Positions 8,968-17,624 are shown, numbered from the stretch's first letter. The stretch: 64,000 nucleotides of DNA from Burkholderia sp. (GCA_030151225.1 JASLEG010000345.1:15725-79724); one strand, 5' to 3'. Program-made: numbers and translations. Notes: a model not told the origin generated them from the letters alone.

Positions 8968-10178
8968 AGCGCATCCTGTTCTGCGTGGTGCCCGAGAAGG
9001 GCCACCTCAACCCCTGCATCGGCCCCGCGCAGCACCTGCGCGACCTGGGCCACGAGGTGGCCTTTTATGCGCCGGCCGACATCGGCGCGCAGCTCGACGC
9101 GGCCGGCGGCTTCGCGTTCCTCGGCCCGCGCGAGACGCCCGAGCGCCACGACCTGTCGCGCGGCGCGAGCTTCGCCGCGAGCATTCGCGACGCGGACTGG
9201 CTGCGCCACTGGATCCGCACGCTGCTGATCGACCACGCACCGGCGCTGGTCGACACGCTGCGGCCGGTGCTGCGCGACTGGCAGCCCGACGTGGTGGTGA
9301 TCGACCCGCTGCTGTACGCGGCCGCGATCGCGGCCGAGCTCGAGGGGCTGCCGTGGGTATCGATGTCGAATTCGCTGAACCCGGTGCTGCCCGACTCGCC
9401 GCAGCAGCTCGATTCCGAGCTGCTGCGCACGGTGCGCTGGCTCGCGCCCGAGCGCGACGCGCTGTTCGCGCGCTACGGGCTCGCGGCGCGCTTTCGCGGC
9501 TGCGACGTGCTCTCGCCGCATCTGACGCTGGCCTTCACGACCGAGGCGCTGGTCGGCACGCCGCCGCCCGGTGTCGAGCTGGTGGGCCCGGCGCTGCCGG
9601 CCGGCCCGCGCGGCGACGAGGCCGAATTCCCGTGGGCGCGGCTCGACCCGGCGCGCCCACTCGTCTACATGTCGCTCGGCAGCCAGCTGTACTACCACCC
9701 GGAGCTGTTCAGGAAGGTGATCGCGGCCACCCGCGAAAGCGGCGCGCAACTGGTGCTGTCGGTCGGCGAACTCGTGGATGCGGATCTGCTGCCGACCGAC
9801 GATCCGCGCGTGCTGATCGTGCGCTACGTGCCGCAGCTCGCGCTGTTGCAGCGTACCCAGGCCTTCATCAGCCACGGCGGCGCGAATTCGGTGATGGAGG
9901 CGCTGGCGAGCGGCGTGCCGATGCTGCTCTCGCCGTTCTGCAACGACCAGTTCCACTCGGCGCACTTCGTCGTGCAGGCCGGCGCGGGGCTCCAGCTCGA
10001 TCTCGAGGTGGCCGGGGTGGGCGAGCTGGCCGAGGCGATCGACCGGCTGCTCGCAGCGGGGCCGCTGCGTGACGGCGCCGCGCGGGTGCGCGCGAGCTAC
10101 GCGCGCGACGGCTCGGCCGAGGCCGCGCGCCGGATCAGCGCACTCGCCGCAGGAAGCCGCCTGGCGACAGCGTCATGA
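8964..10178 (+). CDS. UDP-glycosyltransferase, MGT/GT1 family
   Basis: A 404-residue GT-B fold glycosyltransferase. The N-terminus (ILFCVVPEKGHLNPCIGPAQ) is the acceptor-side first strand with the typical GHLNP motif of macrolide/zeaxanthin-type transferases. The donor-binding C-terminal half has VYMSLGSQ and the signature HGGANSVMEALASGVPML starting at His304. It should attach a sugar from a nucleotide donor to a hydroxyl of a small molecule or lipid. It is the last gene of the rightward operon and its start overlaps the previous stop (ATGA). Its last 44 bases overlap the end of the oppositely oriented CmcI-family gene. Confidence 0.85.
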   Translation: MKRILFCVVPEKGHLNPCIGPAQHLRDLGHEVAFYAPADIGAQLDAAGGFAFLGPRETPERHDLSRGASFAASIRDADWLRHWIRTLLIDHAPALVDTLRPVLRDWQPDVVVIDPLLYAAAIAAELEGLPWVSMSNSLNPVLPDSPQQLDSELLRTVRWLAPERDALFARYGLAARFRGCDVLSPHLTLAFTTEALVGTPPPGVELVGPALPAGPRGDEAEFPWARLDPARPLVYMSLGSQLYYHPELFRKVIAATRESGAQLVLSVGELVDADLLPTDDPRVLIVRYVPQLALLQRTQAFISHGGANSVMEALASGVPMLLSPFCNDQFHSAHFVVQAGAGLQLDLEVAGVGELAEAIDRLLAAGPLRDGAARVRASYARDGSAEAARRISALAAGSRLATAS

Positions 10179-10824
10179 GCACGCGATCCTCGATGTCGAG
10201 ATCGGCCTCGAAGCGGGTATCGGCGGCGAGGAAGGCCTGCGCGGCGGTGGCGGGATTGTTGCCGCGTCCGTAGGGCTTGCCCTCGAAGGTGGCGGCGGGC
10301 AGGTACTCCATGATGGTGTCCATCACGATCGCGTAGCTGCCTGGCGAGACGAGCGGCGCATAGCATTCGAGCTCGCGCAGCACGTGCGCGTGGGTATGCG
10401 TGAGATCGAGGATCGCCATCACGCGCGCGCCGGCCGGGATCTGTTCGCGCACCGCGGCGAGCGTGGCCTCGGCGCACGATTCGCCCTCGATCAGCGTGAT
10501 GCGCGCGCCCATGCGATGGGCCTGCAGGCGTTCGCGTACCTCGGCACGCAGGCGCGGCTCCACGGCGATCACGCGGCCGTGGTCGCCGGCCAGCGCCAGC
10601 ATCGACGCCGAGAACACCACGCCGCCGCCGGCCGCCACGCCGGTCTGCACGATGCAGTCGGGGCGCTCGCGCCAGACCAGCTCCTGGATCGCGAGCATGT
10701 CGCCGGGCAGATGGAAGAAGCGCTCGCCGAGCCAGCGCGTCTGGAACAGATGGTCGAACTCGGCCGCGCGGGTCAGCCATTCGATACTGATGTCCCGCAT
10801 GCGGGCAGAGCTGCGCTCGGACAT
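10135..10824 (-). CDS. CmcI-family (cephalosporin hydroxylase-like) methyltransferase-fold enzyme
   Basis: A 229-residue protein of the CmcI/rhamnosyl O-methyltransferase family. Diagnostic stretches are FHLPGDMLAIQELVWRERPD, the SAM-motif region QTGVAAGGGVVFSASML, and LDLTHTHAHVLRELECYAPL, followed by GSYAIVMDT. Members methylate or otherwise modify hydroxyls of sugars and antibiotics. One SAM-loop position reads AAGG where many members have AHGG, so the co-substrate site may be altered. The start is taken at ATG 10824; an internal ATG at residue 9 (MRDISIEW) is possible. It converges on and overlaps the glycosyltransferase gene by 44 bases and diverges from the second kinase gene with about 25 bases between starts. 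Confidence 0.75.
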   Translation of the reverse strand: MSERSSARMRDISIEWLTRAAEFDHLFQTRWLGERFFHLPGDMLAIQELVWRERPDCIVQTGVAAGGGVVFSASMLALAGDHGRVIAVEPRLRAEVRERLQAHRMGARITLIEGESCAEATLAAVREQIPAGARVMAILDLTHTHAHVLRELECYAPLVSPGSYAIVMDTIMEYLPAATFEGKPYGRGNNPATAAQAFLAADTRFEADLDIEDRVLMTLSPGGFLRRVR

Positions 10825-10849
10825 GGTGTGTGCAATCAACGGGAGTGAC

Positions 10850-11818
10850 GTGGAAACGCTCGAATCCTGGCTGCATCGGTATTGGGGCCTGCAGCCCGTG
10901 CGCCGGCAGGTGCTGTCGTCCGGCCATACTAACAAAAGCTTCCGCATCGACGCGGCGCATGGCTTTGCCGTGCTGCGCGTGTCGTGGGCCGGCAAGCCGG
11001 CCGGGCAGGTGGCGCGCGAGGGGCAGGCGCTGGCCGCGCTCGGCGCGATGGGCGCGGCCAGTGGCTTGCCGGCGGTGCCGCGCCTGCGCGCGTGCATGGA
11101 CGGGCAGCCCGGCGTGCGGCTCGACGACGGGCGCTGGCTGCATCTGTTCGAGGCGATCGACGGCCGCCCGGGCCTGCCCGACGACGCACGCGCCGGCACG
11201 CTCGCCGCGATGCGCGTGCTCGCGCCGCTGCATGCGGCGCTGGCCACGCTGCCGGCGGATGCCGACGCGCCCCTGGCATGGCTCGATGCGCGATTCGCGC
11301 GCGTGGCGGCCCGGCCGGCACCGGCGAATCTCGCCGCCGAGCCGGGCACACGCTACGCGGAGCTGATCGACCGGATCGGCGCCCATCTCGCGGCGGCCGC
11401 GCGCTGGCTCGACGGGCCGGTGCAGTGGCTGCACGGCGACTATCACGCCGGCAACCTGCTGTTCGCGGGGGCCGAGGTGAGCGGCGTGCTCGATTTCGAC
11501 GACATGGGGCAGGGCACGCCCTGGCTCGAGGCGGCGTTCGCGGCCTTCGCGCTGTCGCGCGACGCAAGTGTCGAGACGCGCTTCGTGTTCGATGGGGAGG
11601 TGTGGCAGGCGGCGCTGGAAGCCCACGCGTCGCGTCGCGGCGATGCGCCGCCGCGCTGGCTCGTCGAGCGGCGCGATGCGCTGGCGATGCTGTTCTGCTG
11701 CGAGCAGACGCTGATCCATCTGGAAGCCGCCCAGCGCGGACTGTGGACGCCCGGCGCGGGCATGGGCTTTCTCGGCGGCTGGCGGCAGTTGCTCGACGGC
11801 GCGTTGCCGTCCGACTGA
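10850..11818 (+). CDS. Aminoglycoside-phosphotransferase-fold kinase (second copy)
   Basis: A 322-residue kinase of the APH/homoserine-kinase-like fold. The ATP-binding N-lobe starts SSGHTNKSFRI and has VLRVSW; the catalytic loop is HGDYHAGNLLF (His195, Asp197, Asn202) and the metal site is GVLDFDDMG (Asp215/Asp217). The GTG at 10850 is preferred as start because GGGAG lies a few bases before it; an ATG at 10823 is the alternative and would overlap the divergent CmcI-family start. It probably phosphorylates a pathway intermediate or the end product. It is only weakly similar to the first kinase outside the catalytic motifs, so it is not a recent duplicate. Confidence 0.8.
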   Translation: METLESWLHRYWGLQPVRRQVLSSGHTNKSFRIDAAHGFAVLRVSWAGKPAGQVAREGQALAALGAMGAASGLPAVPRLRACMDGQPGVRLDDGRWLHLFEAIDGRPGLPDDARAGTLAAMRVLAPLHAALATLPADADAPLAWLDARFARVAARPAPANLAAEPGTRYAELIDRIGAHLAAAARWLDGPVQWLHGDYHAGNLLFAGAEVSGVLDFDDMGQGTPWLEAAFAAFALSRDASVETRFVFDGEVWQAALEAHASRRGDAPPRWLVERRDALAMLFCCEQTLIHLEAAQRGLWTPGAGMGFLGGWRQLLDGALPSD

Positions 11819-11847
11819 GCGACGATGGTGCGCGGGCTTGGCGAGAC

Positions 11848-12429
11848 TCAGCCCGCCGTCTGCAGGAACAGCCGCACGGCCTCGACCGTGTTCGGCCGCG
11901 CCTCGCCGTGGCGCGAGCCGTCGTGCAGGCAGAGCAGCACCTCGCGCCGCGCCGCGCGGCTCGCGGCCACGTGCTCGCGCATCGCCGCGCACAGCGCCTC
12001 TGGCGCCGGCGGCGGGCGCTGCCAGTCGTCGAGGATCGCGCTCCAGCCGGTGTGCTCGCGCCGCAGGCGGGCCAGCACCGCCGCGCGCGGATCGTTCGGC
12101 TGCATGCCGTAGGGCAGCCGGATTGGAATGCTCTCAGGCTCCGGCACGCGGGCCTCGCGGCAGGCCGCGCGTATCACGGAATCGGTATCGGCGATTTCGC
12201 GGATCAGCGCGGCTTCGCTCAGCGTGCCCGGTCGTGCATGGGTCCAGGTGTGATTGCCGAGGCGATGCCCGTCGCGCACGATGCGCGTGGCGATCTCCCG
12301 CGCAGGGGCCTGTTCGAGATGGCGGCCCAGCACGAAGAAGGTGGCCGTGCACGACGCGTCGCGCAGCACGTCGAGCAGCGGCGGCGTGGACGGACCGGGG
12401 CCATCGTCGAAACTGAGGTGGACGTGCAT
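11848..12429 (-). CDS. Polysaccharide deacetylase, NodB family
   Basis: A 193-residue minimal NodB-homology domain, without signal peptide, so cytoplasmic. Motif 1 (SFDDGPGPST, Asp8 base and Asp9 metal ligand), motif 2 (GNHTWTH, two metal His), motif 3 (RLPYG in place of the usual RPPYG) and the final LCLHDG are all present. It would remove an N-acetyl (or similar) group from an amino sugar. It converges on the second kinase gene with 29 bases between them. Its presence suggests that an N-acetylated sugar is part of the substrate handled by the cluster, since deacetylation followed by methylation, phosphorylation or amide formation is a coherent route. Confidence 0.85.
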   Translation of the reverse strand: MHVHLSFDDGPGPSTPPLLDVLRDASCTATFFVLGRHLEQAPAREIATRIVRDGHRLGNHTWTHARPGTLSEAALIREIADTDSVIRAACREARVPEPESIPIRLPYGMQPNDPRAAVLARLRREHTGWSAILDDWQRPPPAPEALCAAMREHVAASRAARREVLLCLHDGSRHGEARPNTVEAVRLFLQTAG

Positions 12430-12517
12430 GGTGCGGGCGGCGTTCGGAAAGCGGGCGATGTCGCACGATAACCGAAGGCCGCCCGCCGGTCACATCCTGT
12501 CGAACCTCGCGCGCCGC

Positions 12518-12967
12518 TCAGCGCAGCTCGAAGCCCATCTGCCGCAGCGCCTGCTCGCACAGGTCGTGATCCTGCTGGGCGTTGCCGCCCGAAATGCCGA
12601 TCCCGCCCACCACCTGCCCGTTCACGAGGATCGGATAACCGCCGCCCACGGCCACCATGCGCGGCCGATACGCGAGCGGCGTGACCTGGCGGTTCTCGAT
12701 CACGGCGTTCCAGGTCAGCGTGGACAGGCCGAACGACGCGGCGCTCCAGGCCTTGTCGATGGCCACCTCGGCGGTCAGGTAGGGCGCCGTGTCCGCGCGC
12801 TCGAACGCGGTGAGGTGGCCGGCCGCGTCGGTCACGGCGATCGCCACCTCGATGCCCATCTCGCGGGCGGCGAGGCGCGCCGCGTCGAGCAGCGCATGCG
12901 CGGCCTCGCGGGTGATGGTGGCGGTGGGGCGCGTCGCGAGCGACGGGGTGGGTGCGTTTGCATTCAT
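12518..12967 (-). CDS. GlcG/HbpS family protein
   Basis: A 149-residue protein of the GlcG/HbpS (DUF336) family. The core features are the helix LLDAARLAAREMGIEVAIAVTDAAGHLTAFERAD in outline, the PYLTAEVAIDKAWSAA segment and the glycine-rich VGGGYPILVNGQVVGGIGISGG end. Relatives bind haem or act as accessory proteins near oxidative catabolic genes. It has no signal peptide, unlike secreted HbpS. The gene diverges from a LysR regulator (13061) with 93 bases between, and is the likely regulated target. Confidence 0.85.
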   Translation of the reverse strand: MNANAPTPSLATRPTATITREAAHALLDAARLAAREMGIEVAIAVTDAAGHLTAFERADTAPYLTAEVAIDKAWSAASFGLSTLTWNAVIENRQVTPLAYRPRMVAVGGGYPILVNGQVVGGIGISGGNAQQDHDLCEQALRQMGFELR

Positions 12968-13060
12968 GGGAGCCTCCAGAGGGCCATTCGGTCAGGAATG
13001 CGTCGATTGTGGCTTTGCAAACTAGACTTGATAAGTCGAATCCCCGGCTAACACTTTCAA

Positions 13061-13990
13061 ATGAAAATTGAAAATATCGGCGACCTCGCCGTGCTTCTGC
13101 ACACGGCCCGCTCGGGCAGCCTGACCGGCGCGGCGGCGGCGCTCGGCGTGACGCCGGCCGCGGCCAGCGCGGCGCTCAAGCGGCTCGAGCAGCAACTCGG
13201 CACGCGCCTGTTCGAGCGCTCCACGCGAGCGATGCGGCTGACCGATCACGGCCAGACCCTGCTCGACTACGCGGCGCGCGCCTTCGAGCTGGTGGCCGAG
13301 GGCGAGGCGCTGGTCACGGAGGACACCACGCGGCTGGTGGGCCGGCTGCGCGTGGCCGCGCCGTCGGACCTCGCGCGCACCGTGCTGCTGCCGTGGTTCG
13401 AGGCGTTCCTGGCGCGTCATCCGGCGGTGGAGCTGAAGCTCGCGGTGGGCGACGCGCCGCTCGACGTGATCCGCGATCAGGTGGACGTGGCGATCCGCTA
13501 CGGGATGCCGGCCGATTCGCGCATCAGCGCGCGGCCCCTGCTCGCGCAGCGGCCGATCGCGAGCGCCGCGCCGAGCTATCTCGAGCGACACGGCGTGCCC
13601 CACACGCCGCCGGATCTGGCGCAGCACGTGTGCCTCGCGTTCGGCCGCAGCGGGCGCGAGCATCGCGTGTGGAAGTTCGTGAAGGACGGGCAGACGGTGC
13701 AGGTACGCGTGAGCGGCAACCGCGCGGCGGACGACGCGTCGCTCGCGCATCAGTGGGCCGTGAGCGGCGCGGGGCTGCTGTTCGCGACGCCGATCGAGCT
13801 GGCCGACGATCTCGATGCCGGGCGGCTCGTGCGCGTGCTGCCCGGCTGGCGGGCCGAGGCGCCGTATCCGCTGCACGCGCTGCTGCCGAGCCATCGCTTC
13901 ACGCCGTATCGGGTGCGCGCGTTCGTCGACTTCCTGGTGGAGCGCTTCGCGGCCGGCGAGGGCCCGTGGCGGGCCGCCGACGCGGGCTGA
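13061..13990 (+). CDS. LysR-family transcriptional regulator
   Basis: A full-length 309-residue LysR regulator. Residues 1-60 form the winged HTH (GSLTGAAAALGVTPAAASAA, then LFERSTRAMRLTDHG), a linker helix follows, and residues ~90-295 are the effector-binding domain (GRLRVAAPSDLARTVLLPW; VDVAIRYGMPAD). It is of the CrgA-like subgroup common in Burkholderia. It is transcribed divergently from the GlcG/HbpS gene, the usual arrangement for a LysR protein and its target, and it ends 42 bases before a convergent hydratase gene that belongs to another unit. Confidence 0.9.
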   Translation: MKIENIGDLAVLLHTARSGSLTGAAAALGVTPAAASAALKRLEQQLGTRLFERSTRAMRLTDHGQTLLDYAARAFELVAEGEALVTEDTTRLVGRLRVAAPSDLARTVLLPWFEAFLARHPAVELKLAVGDAPLDVIRDQVDVAIRYGMPADSRISARPLLAQRPIASAAPSYLERHGVPHTPPDLAQHVCLAFGRSGREHRVWKFVKDGQTVQVRVSGNRAADDASLAHQWAVSGAGLLFATPIELADDLDAGRLVRVLPGWRAEAPYPLHALLPSHRFTPYRVRAFVDFLVERFAAGEGPWRAADAG

Positions 13991-14032
13991 ACGCCGGCGC
14001 CGGCCGGCTCGCGCGGGCAATGCCCAGGCGAA

Positions 14033-14815
14033 TCAGATCACCTCGAAGCGCAGCGGCGGCAGCCCGTCGATGCGGCCTTCCACCGTGCCCGGCCCGGTCG
14101 GAAACACCATGCCGATATAGGAGCCGGTGGTCAGCACCAGCTCGGGCGTGACCGCGATGCCGCGCTCCACCGCGCCGTGATTGACGAGCCACGGCAGCAG
14201 CCGGCGCGGATCGCCGGCCGGGTTGGTGGCGGCCACGCCCGGTGCCGGCCGCAGCGTGGCCGGTTCGCCGTCGAAGCGGAATTGCAGGGCCGGCGACACG
14301 AACGGAAAGGCCGTGTCGTAGGGCACCGCCTCGCCCACCACGAGCGCGCCGTGATTCTGCAGATCCGCCAGTTGTGCGAAGCGATCGACATCGGGCCAGC
14401 CGGCGTAGCGGCTCGTCACGATCTCGACGGTGGCCAGCATCGACGCGATCGATTCGAGCACTTCCTCGTCGGCATAGCGCGTGTCGCGCGGCGCGAACGT
14501 GCGACCGAGGCGGAACGCGATCTCGAGCTCCAGGCCGAACGGGGCATGCGCCGGGCGGGCCAGCCGCGCGCCGGGCGGATGCAGGGCGAGATGCGGCAGC
14601 GGCGCGCCCTGGATCGGGCCGTCCGCGCCCTTCGCGCCGATCTTCCAGCCGCCGATGCGCGCATCGAGCGCGGCCAGCACGGCGTGCTGCACGTCGAAGG
14701 CGGCGCGGGCATCGGCGGGCAGCGAGCCGAGCGTGGCGGGATCGAGCGGCGTGCCGCTGCGCCAGGACGCGGCGATCTGCGTGGCAAGTGGGATGCTCAC
14801 GTTGCGTGTCTCCAT
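14033..14815 (-). CDS. 2-keto-4-pentenoate hydratase-family protein
   Basis: A 260-residue protein of the MhpD/fumarylacetoacetate hydrolase superfamily. Typical marks are GGWKIGAKG, the acidic metal-ligand strand GLELEIAFRLGR (Glu95-Glu97 region), and the end GSYIGMVFPTGPGTVEGRIDGL. Such enzymes hydrate 2-hydroxypentadienoate or decarboxylate oxalocrotonate in meta-cleavage routes. It is the last gene of a leftward operon with an MFS importer (18 bases upstream) and an aminotransferase, so its real substrate is probably a keto acid derived from the imported compound. Regulation is likely through the GntR/FCD protein at 17632. Confidence 0.8.
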   Translation of the reverse strand: METRNVSIPLATQIAASWRSGTPLDPATLGSLPADARAAFDVQHAVLAALDARIGGWKIGAKGADGPIQGAPLPHLALHPPGARLARPAHAPFGLELEIAFRLGRTFAPRDTRYADEEVLESIASMLATVEIVTSRYAGWPDVDRFAQLADLQNHGALVVGEAVPYDTAFPFVSPALQFRFDGEPATLRPAPGVAATNPAGDPRRLLPWLVNHGAVERGIAVTPELVLTTGSYIGMVFPTGPGTVEGRIDGLPPLRFEVI

Positions 14816-14833
14816 GAATCGAGGTCGGAATGG

Positions 14834-16117
14834 TCAGACGCCTTGATGGGTGCCCACCGTGCCGCGCGCGGCGTCGTTGTCGAACAGCCGCTCGGGATGC
14901 ATGCGGCGCGCGCACACCACGCCGATCGCCATCAGCGCCATGCTGCCGTAGAACGGCAACTGCCAGCTGCCGAAGTGGTCGATCAGCGCGCCGCCGATCA
15001 CGGGCGAGACGATCGCGGCCGCCGCCGAGCCGGTGTTCATCATGCCGCTCGCGGTGCCCGAGAATTCCGGCGCGATGTCCATCGGGATCGCCCACATCGG
15101 GCCGATCGTCATCTCCGCGAAGAAGAAGCCGAGCGACAGGCAGGCCATGGCCGCGTACACGTTGTGCACGAAGGCGAGCGGAATCATCACGACGAGCGTG
15201 AGCAGCATGCAGATCGACACCATGCCGCTGCGCGCGCGGGCGAGGCTGCGGGTTCGGGTGAGGATGCGGTCGGTCACGATGCCGCCGGCGGTGTCGCCGA
15301 TCACGCCGGCGAGGAACACCACGGACGAGAAGATCGCCGACTTCTGCAGGTTCAGGTGGTAGTTGTGCAGGAAGTACTGCGGGATCCAGCTCAGGAACAG
15401 CCACAGCGTCCAGCCGTAGCAGAAATACACGATCGTGACGGGCAGCATGCGCTTGAACAGCGCGCCCCAGCGCACGCGGCCCGGATGCGGGCGCGGCGGC
15501 GGCAGCATGGCGAGCTCGCGCTCGGTGATGCGCGGATGGTCGCGCGGCTGCTCGGTGTAGGTCAGCGCCCAGCCCACCACCCAGCACAGGCTCAGCACGC
15601 CGCACACGTAGAACGCGGCGCGCCAGCCGAAGCTGGCCATCACCGCCACCACCACGGCCGGCGCGAGCGCATTGCCCACCCGCGAGGCCGCGTGCGTGAT
15701 GCCCTGCGCGAAGCCGCGCTGCTCCTTCGGCACCCAGCGCGACATCGCGGCGGTGGCGGCCGGGAAGGTGGCGCCCTCGCCGAAGCCGAGCAGCAGGCGC
15801 GCGGCGAGCAGCGAGGCCAGGCCGCCGGCCAGGCCCGTCAGCGCGGTGCCGGCGCCCCACACGGCGCCGCAGAACAGCAGCGTCTTGCGCGCGCCGAAGC
15901 GGTCGCTGACCCAGCCGCCGATGATCTGGAACACGAGGTACGGATAGGCGAATGCCGAGAACACGAGGCCGACCTCGGTGTGCGACAGGCCGAACTCCTT
16001 GCCGAAGCCGATCGCCGCGGTGCTGACGTTGACGCGATCGAGGTAGGTGATGAAATACATGATGCACAGCATGACGAGCACGACGCTCGTCGCGCTCGTC
16101 AATCGATACCGTTTCAT
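14834..16117 (-). CDS. MFS transporter, ACS (anion:cation symporter) type
   Basis: A 427-residue major facilitator with about 12 membrane segments. The start MKRYRLTSATSVVLVMLC at 16117 has a good ribosome-binding site (GGAGACACAC), which is better than the in-frame ATG 14 codons upstream. The first-loop signature is FITYLDRVNVSTAAIG and GGWVSDRFGARK, which places it with phthalate, glucarate and other organic-anion importers. It probably brings in the substrate of the aminotransferase/hydratase route encoded on either side. Confidence 0.85.
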   Translation of the reverse strand: MKRYRLTSATSVVLVMLCIMYFITYLDRVNVSTAAIGFGKEFGLSHTEVGLVFSAFAYPYLVFQIIGGWVSDRFGARKTLLFCGAVWGAGTALTGLAGGLASLLAARLLLGFGEGATFPAATAAMSRWVPKEQRGFAQGITHAASRVGNALAPAVVVAVMASFGWRAAFYVCGVLSLCWVVGWALTYTEQPRDHPRITERELAMLPPPRPHPGRVRWGALFKRMLPVTIVYFCYGWTLWLFLSWIPQYFLHNYHLNLQKSAIFSSVVFLAGVIGDTAGGIVTDRILTRTRSLARARSGMVSICMLLTLVVMIPLAFVHNVYAAMACLSLGFFFAEMTIGPMWAIPMDIAPEFSGTASGMMNTGSAAAAIVSPVIGGALIDHFGSWQLPFYGSMALMAIGVVCARRMHPERLFDNDAARGTVGTHQGV

Positions 16118-16247
16118 GTGTGTCTCCGAATATTGTCGTGTGCTTTTCTGCCGTGGCACTGCCTGGCCCGATGCGACCGACGCCCCCGAGGGGCGCCGGC
16201 GGCGGCGGAGGCGGGCCGGCCCCCCGGGTGCTTCGCGCGCTGCGTGA

Positions 16248-17471
16248 TCAGGCCGCGGCCTTCATCGGCTCGCGCACGGCCTGCGCGGCGAGGAACTCCA
16301 TCGCGGCGGGCAGCCCGCTCGCGGCCAGTGGCACGCCGGCGATGCGCAGGCCCATCTCGCAGCCCGACAGCGTGGCCATCAGCGTCAGATCGTTGCAGTC
16401 GCCGAGGTGGCCGATCCGGAACATGCGGCCCTTGAGCTGGCCGAGGCCGGCGCCGAGCGACATGTCGAAACGCTCGTAGATCAGCTTGCGCACCACGTCG
16501 GCATCCACGCCCTCGTGCATGCGCACGCCGGTCAGCACCGGGCTGTAGACCGCCGCATCGGCGCACTGGATCTCGAGGCCCCAGGCCCGCACCGCGCGGC
16601 GGCACGCTTCGGCCAGGCGCAGGTGGCGCGCGAACACGTTCTCGAGCCCTTCCTCGGCCAGCATGTCGAGCGCTTCCGACAGCCCGTACAGCAGGTTGGT
16701 GTTCGGCGTGTACGGCCAGTAGCCGTTGCGGTTCATCTCGAGGATCTCGCCCCAGCCCCAGAAGCTGCGCGGCAGCTTCGCGTTCGCGCTGGCCGCGATC
16801 GCCTTCTCCGACACGGCATTGAAGCTGATGCCCGGCGGCAGCATCAGGCCCTTCTGCGAGCCCGACACGGTCACGTCCACGCCCCATTCGTCGTGGCGGT
16901 AGTCGGCGCTGGCCAGACCCGAGATGGTGTCCACCAGCAGCAGGGCGGGGTGGCCGGCCGCGTCGATCGCCGCGCGCACGGCCGCGATGTTGGAGGTCAC
17001 GCCGGTGGAGGTTTCGTTGTGCACCACGCACACGGCCTTGATGCGATGCTCGCGGTCCTCGCGCAGGCGCGCCTCGACGCGGTTCGCGTCCACGCCGTGC
17101 CGCCAGCTGTCGGTGGTGCCGTCGCGGCCGAGGAATTCCGGCTTCAGGCCGAGGTTCTCCGCCATGCGCTTCCACAGCGTGGCGAACTGGCCCGTCTCGT
17201 ACATCAGCACGGTATCGCCGGGGCTCAGCGTGTTCGACAGCGCGGCTTCCCACGCGCCGGTGCCCGAGGCCGGATAGATCACCACCGGCTGGCGCGTCTT
17301 GAACACGGCCTTGATGCCGTCGAGCACCTTCATGCCCAGCGCGCCGAACTCGGGGCCGCGGTGATCGATGGTCGGGTAGCTCATCGCGCGCAGGATGCGG
17401 TCGGGCACCGGGCTCGGCCCCGGAATCTGCAGGAAATGGCGGCCCGACGGATGGAAGTCCAGCTTCAGCAT
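16248..17471 (-). CDS. Class V aminotransferase, serine/alanine-glyoxylate type
   Basis: A 407-residue PLP enzyme. The N-terminal IPGPSPVPDRILRAM, the HRGPEFGALG motif and the PLP lysine in SGSQKGLMLPPG (Lys207) match alanine/serine-glyoxylate aminotransferases. The start at 17471 is preceded by AAGGAG at good spacing; a second in-frame ATG at 17498 lies inside the operator palindrome and is unlikely. As first gene of the operon with an organic-anion importer and a hydratase, it may act on an amino acid analogue rather than serine itself. Its promoter region contains a perfect 16-bp palindrome that the divergent GntR protein should bind. Confidence 0.85.
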   Translation of the reverse strand: MLKLDFHPSGRHFLQIPGPSPVPDRILRAMSYPTIDHRGPEFGALGMKVLDGIKAVFKTRQPVVIYPASGTGAWEAALSNTLSPGDTVLMYETGQFATLWKRMAENLGLKPEFLGRDGTTDSWRHGVDANRVEARLREDREHRIKAVCVVHNETSTGVTSNIAAVRAAIDAAGHPALLLVDTISGLASADYRHDEWGVDVTVSGSQKGLMLPPGISFNAVSEKAIAASANAKLPRSFWGWGEILEMNRNGYWPYTPNTNLLYGLSEALDMLAEEGLENVFARHLRLAEACRRAVRAWGLEIQCADAAVYSPVLTGVRMHEGVDADVVRKLIYERFDMSLGAGLGQLKGRMFRIGHLGDCNDLTLMATLSGCEMGLRIAGVPLAASGLPAAMEFLAAQAVREPMKAAA

Positions 17472-17489
17472 GAGTGCACTCCTTGTTGA

Positions 17490-17505
17490 ATTTTGCATGC
17501 AAAAT
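17490..17505. promoter_or_regulatory. Operator 1 for the GntR/FCD regulator
   Basis: A perfect 16-bp palindrome, attttgcatgcaaaat, 18 bases upstream of the aminotransferase start. FCD-type GntR proteins usually bind palindromes of about this length with a TGCA or TATA core. A near copy lies at 17625. Confidence 0.75.
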
Positions 17506-17624
17506 ACTATATTCGTGCTCGGGCCTTCGTCACAATCGCTATCTGCCCGTGGTTTACCCGTGAATCAGGGTGAATTTTGTGGGATCGGCCTTCGTGTAAA
17601 ATGGCCGCCAGTTGAGATCTCAGT

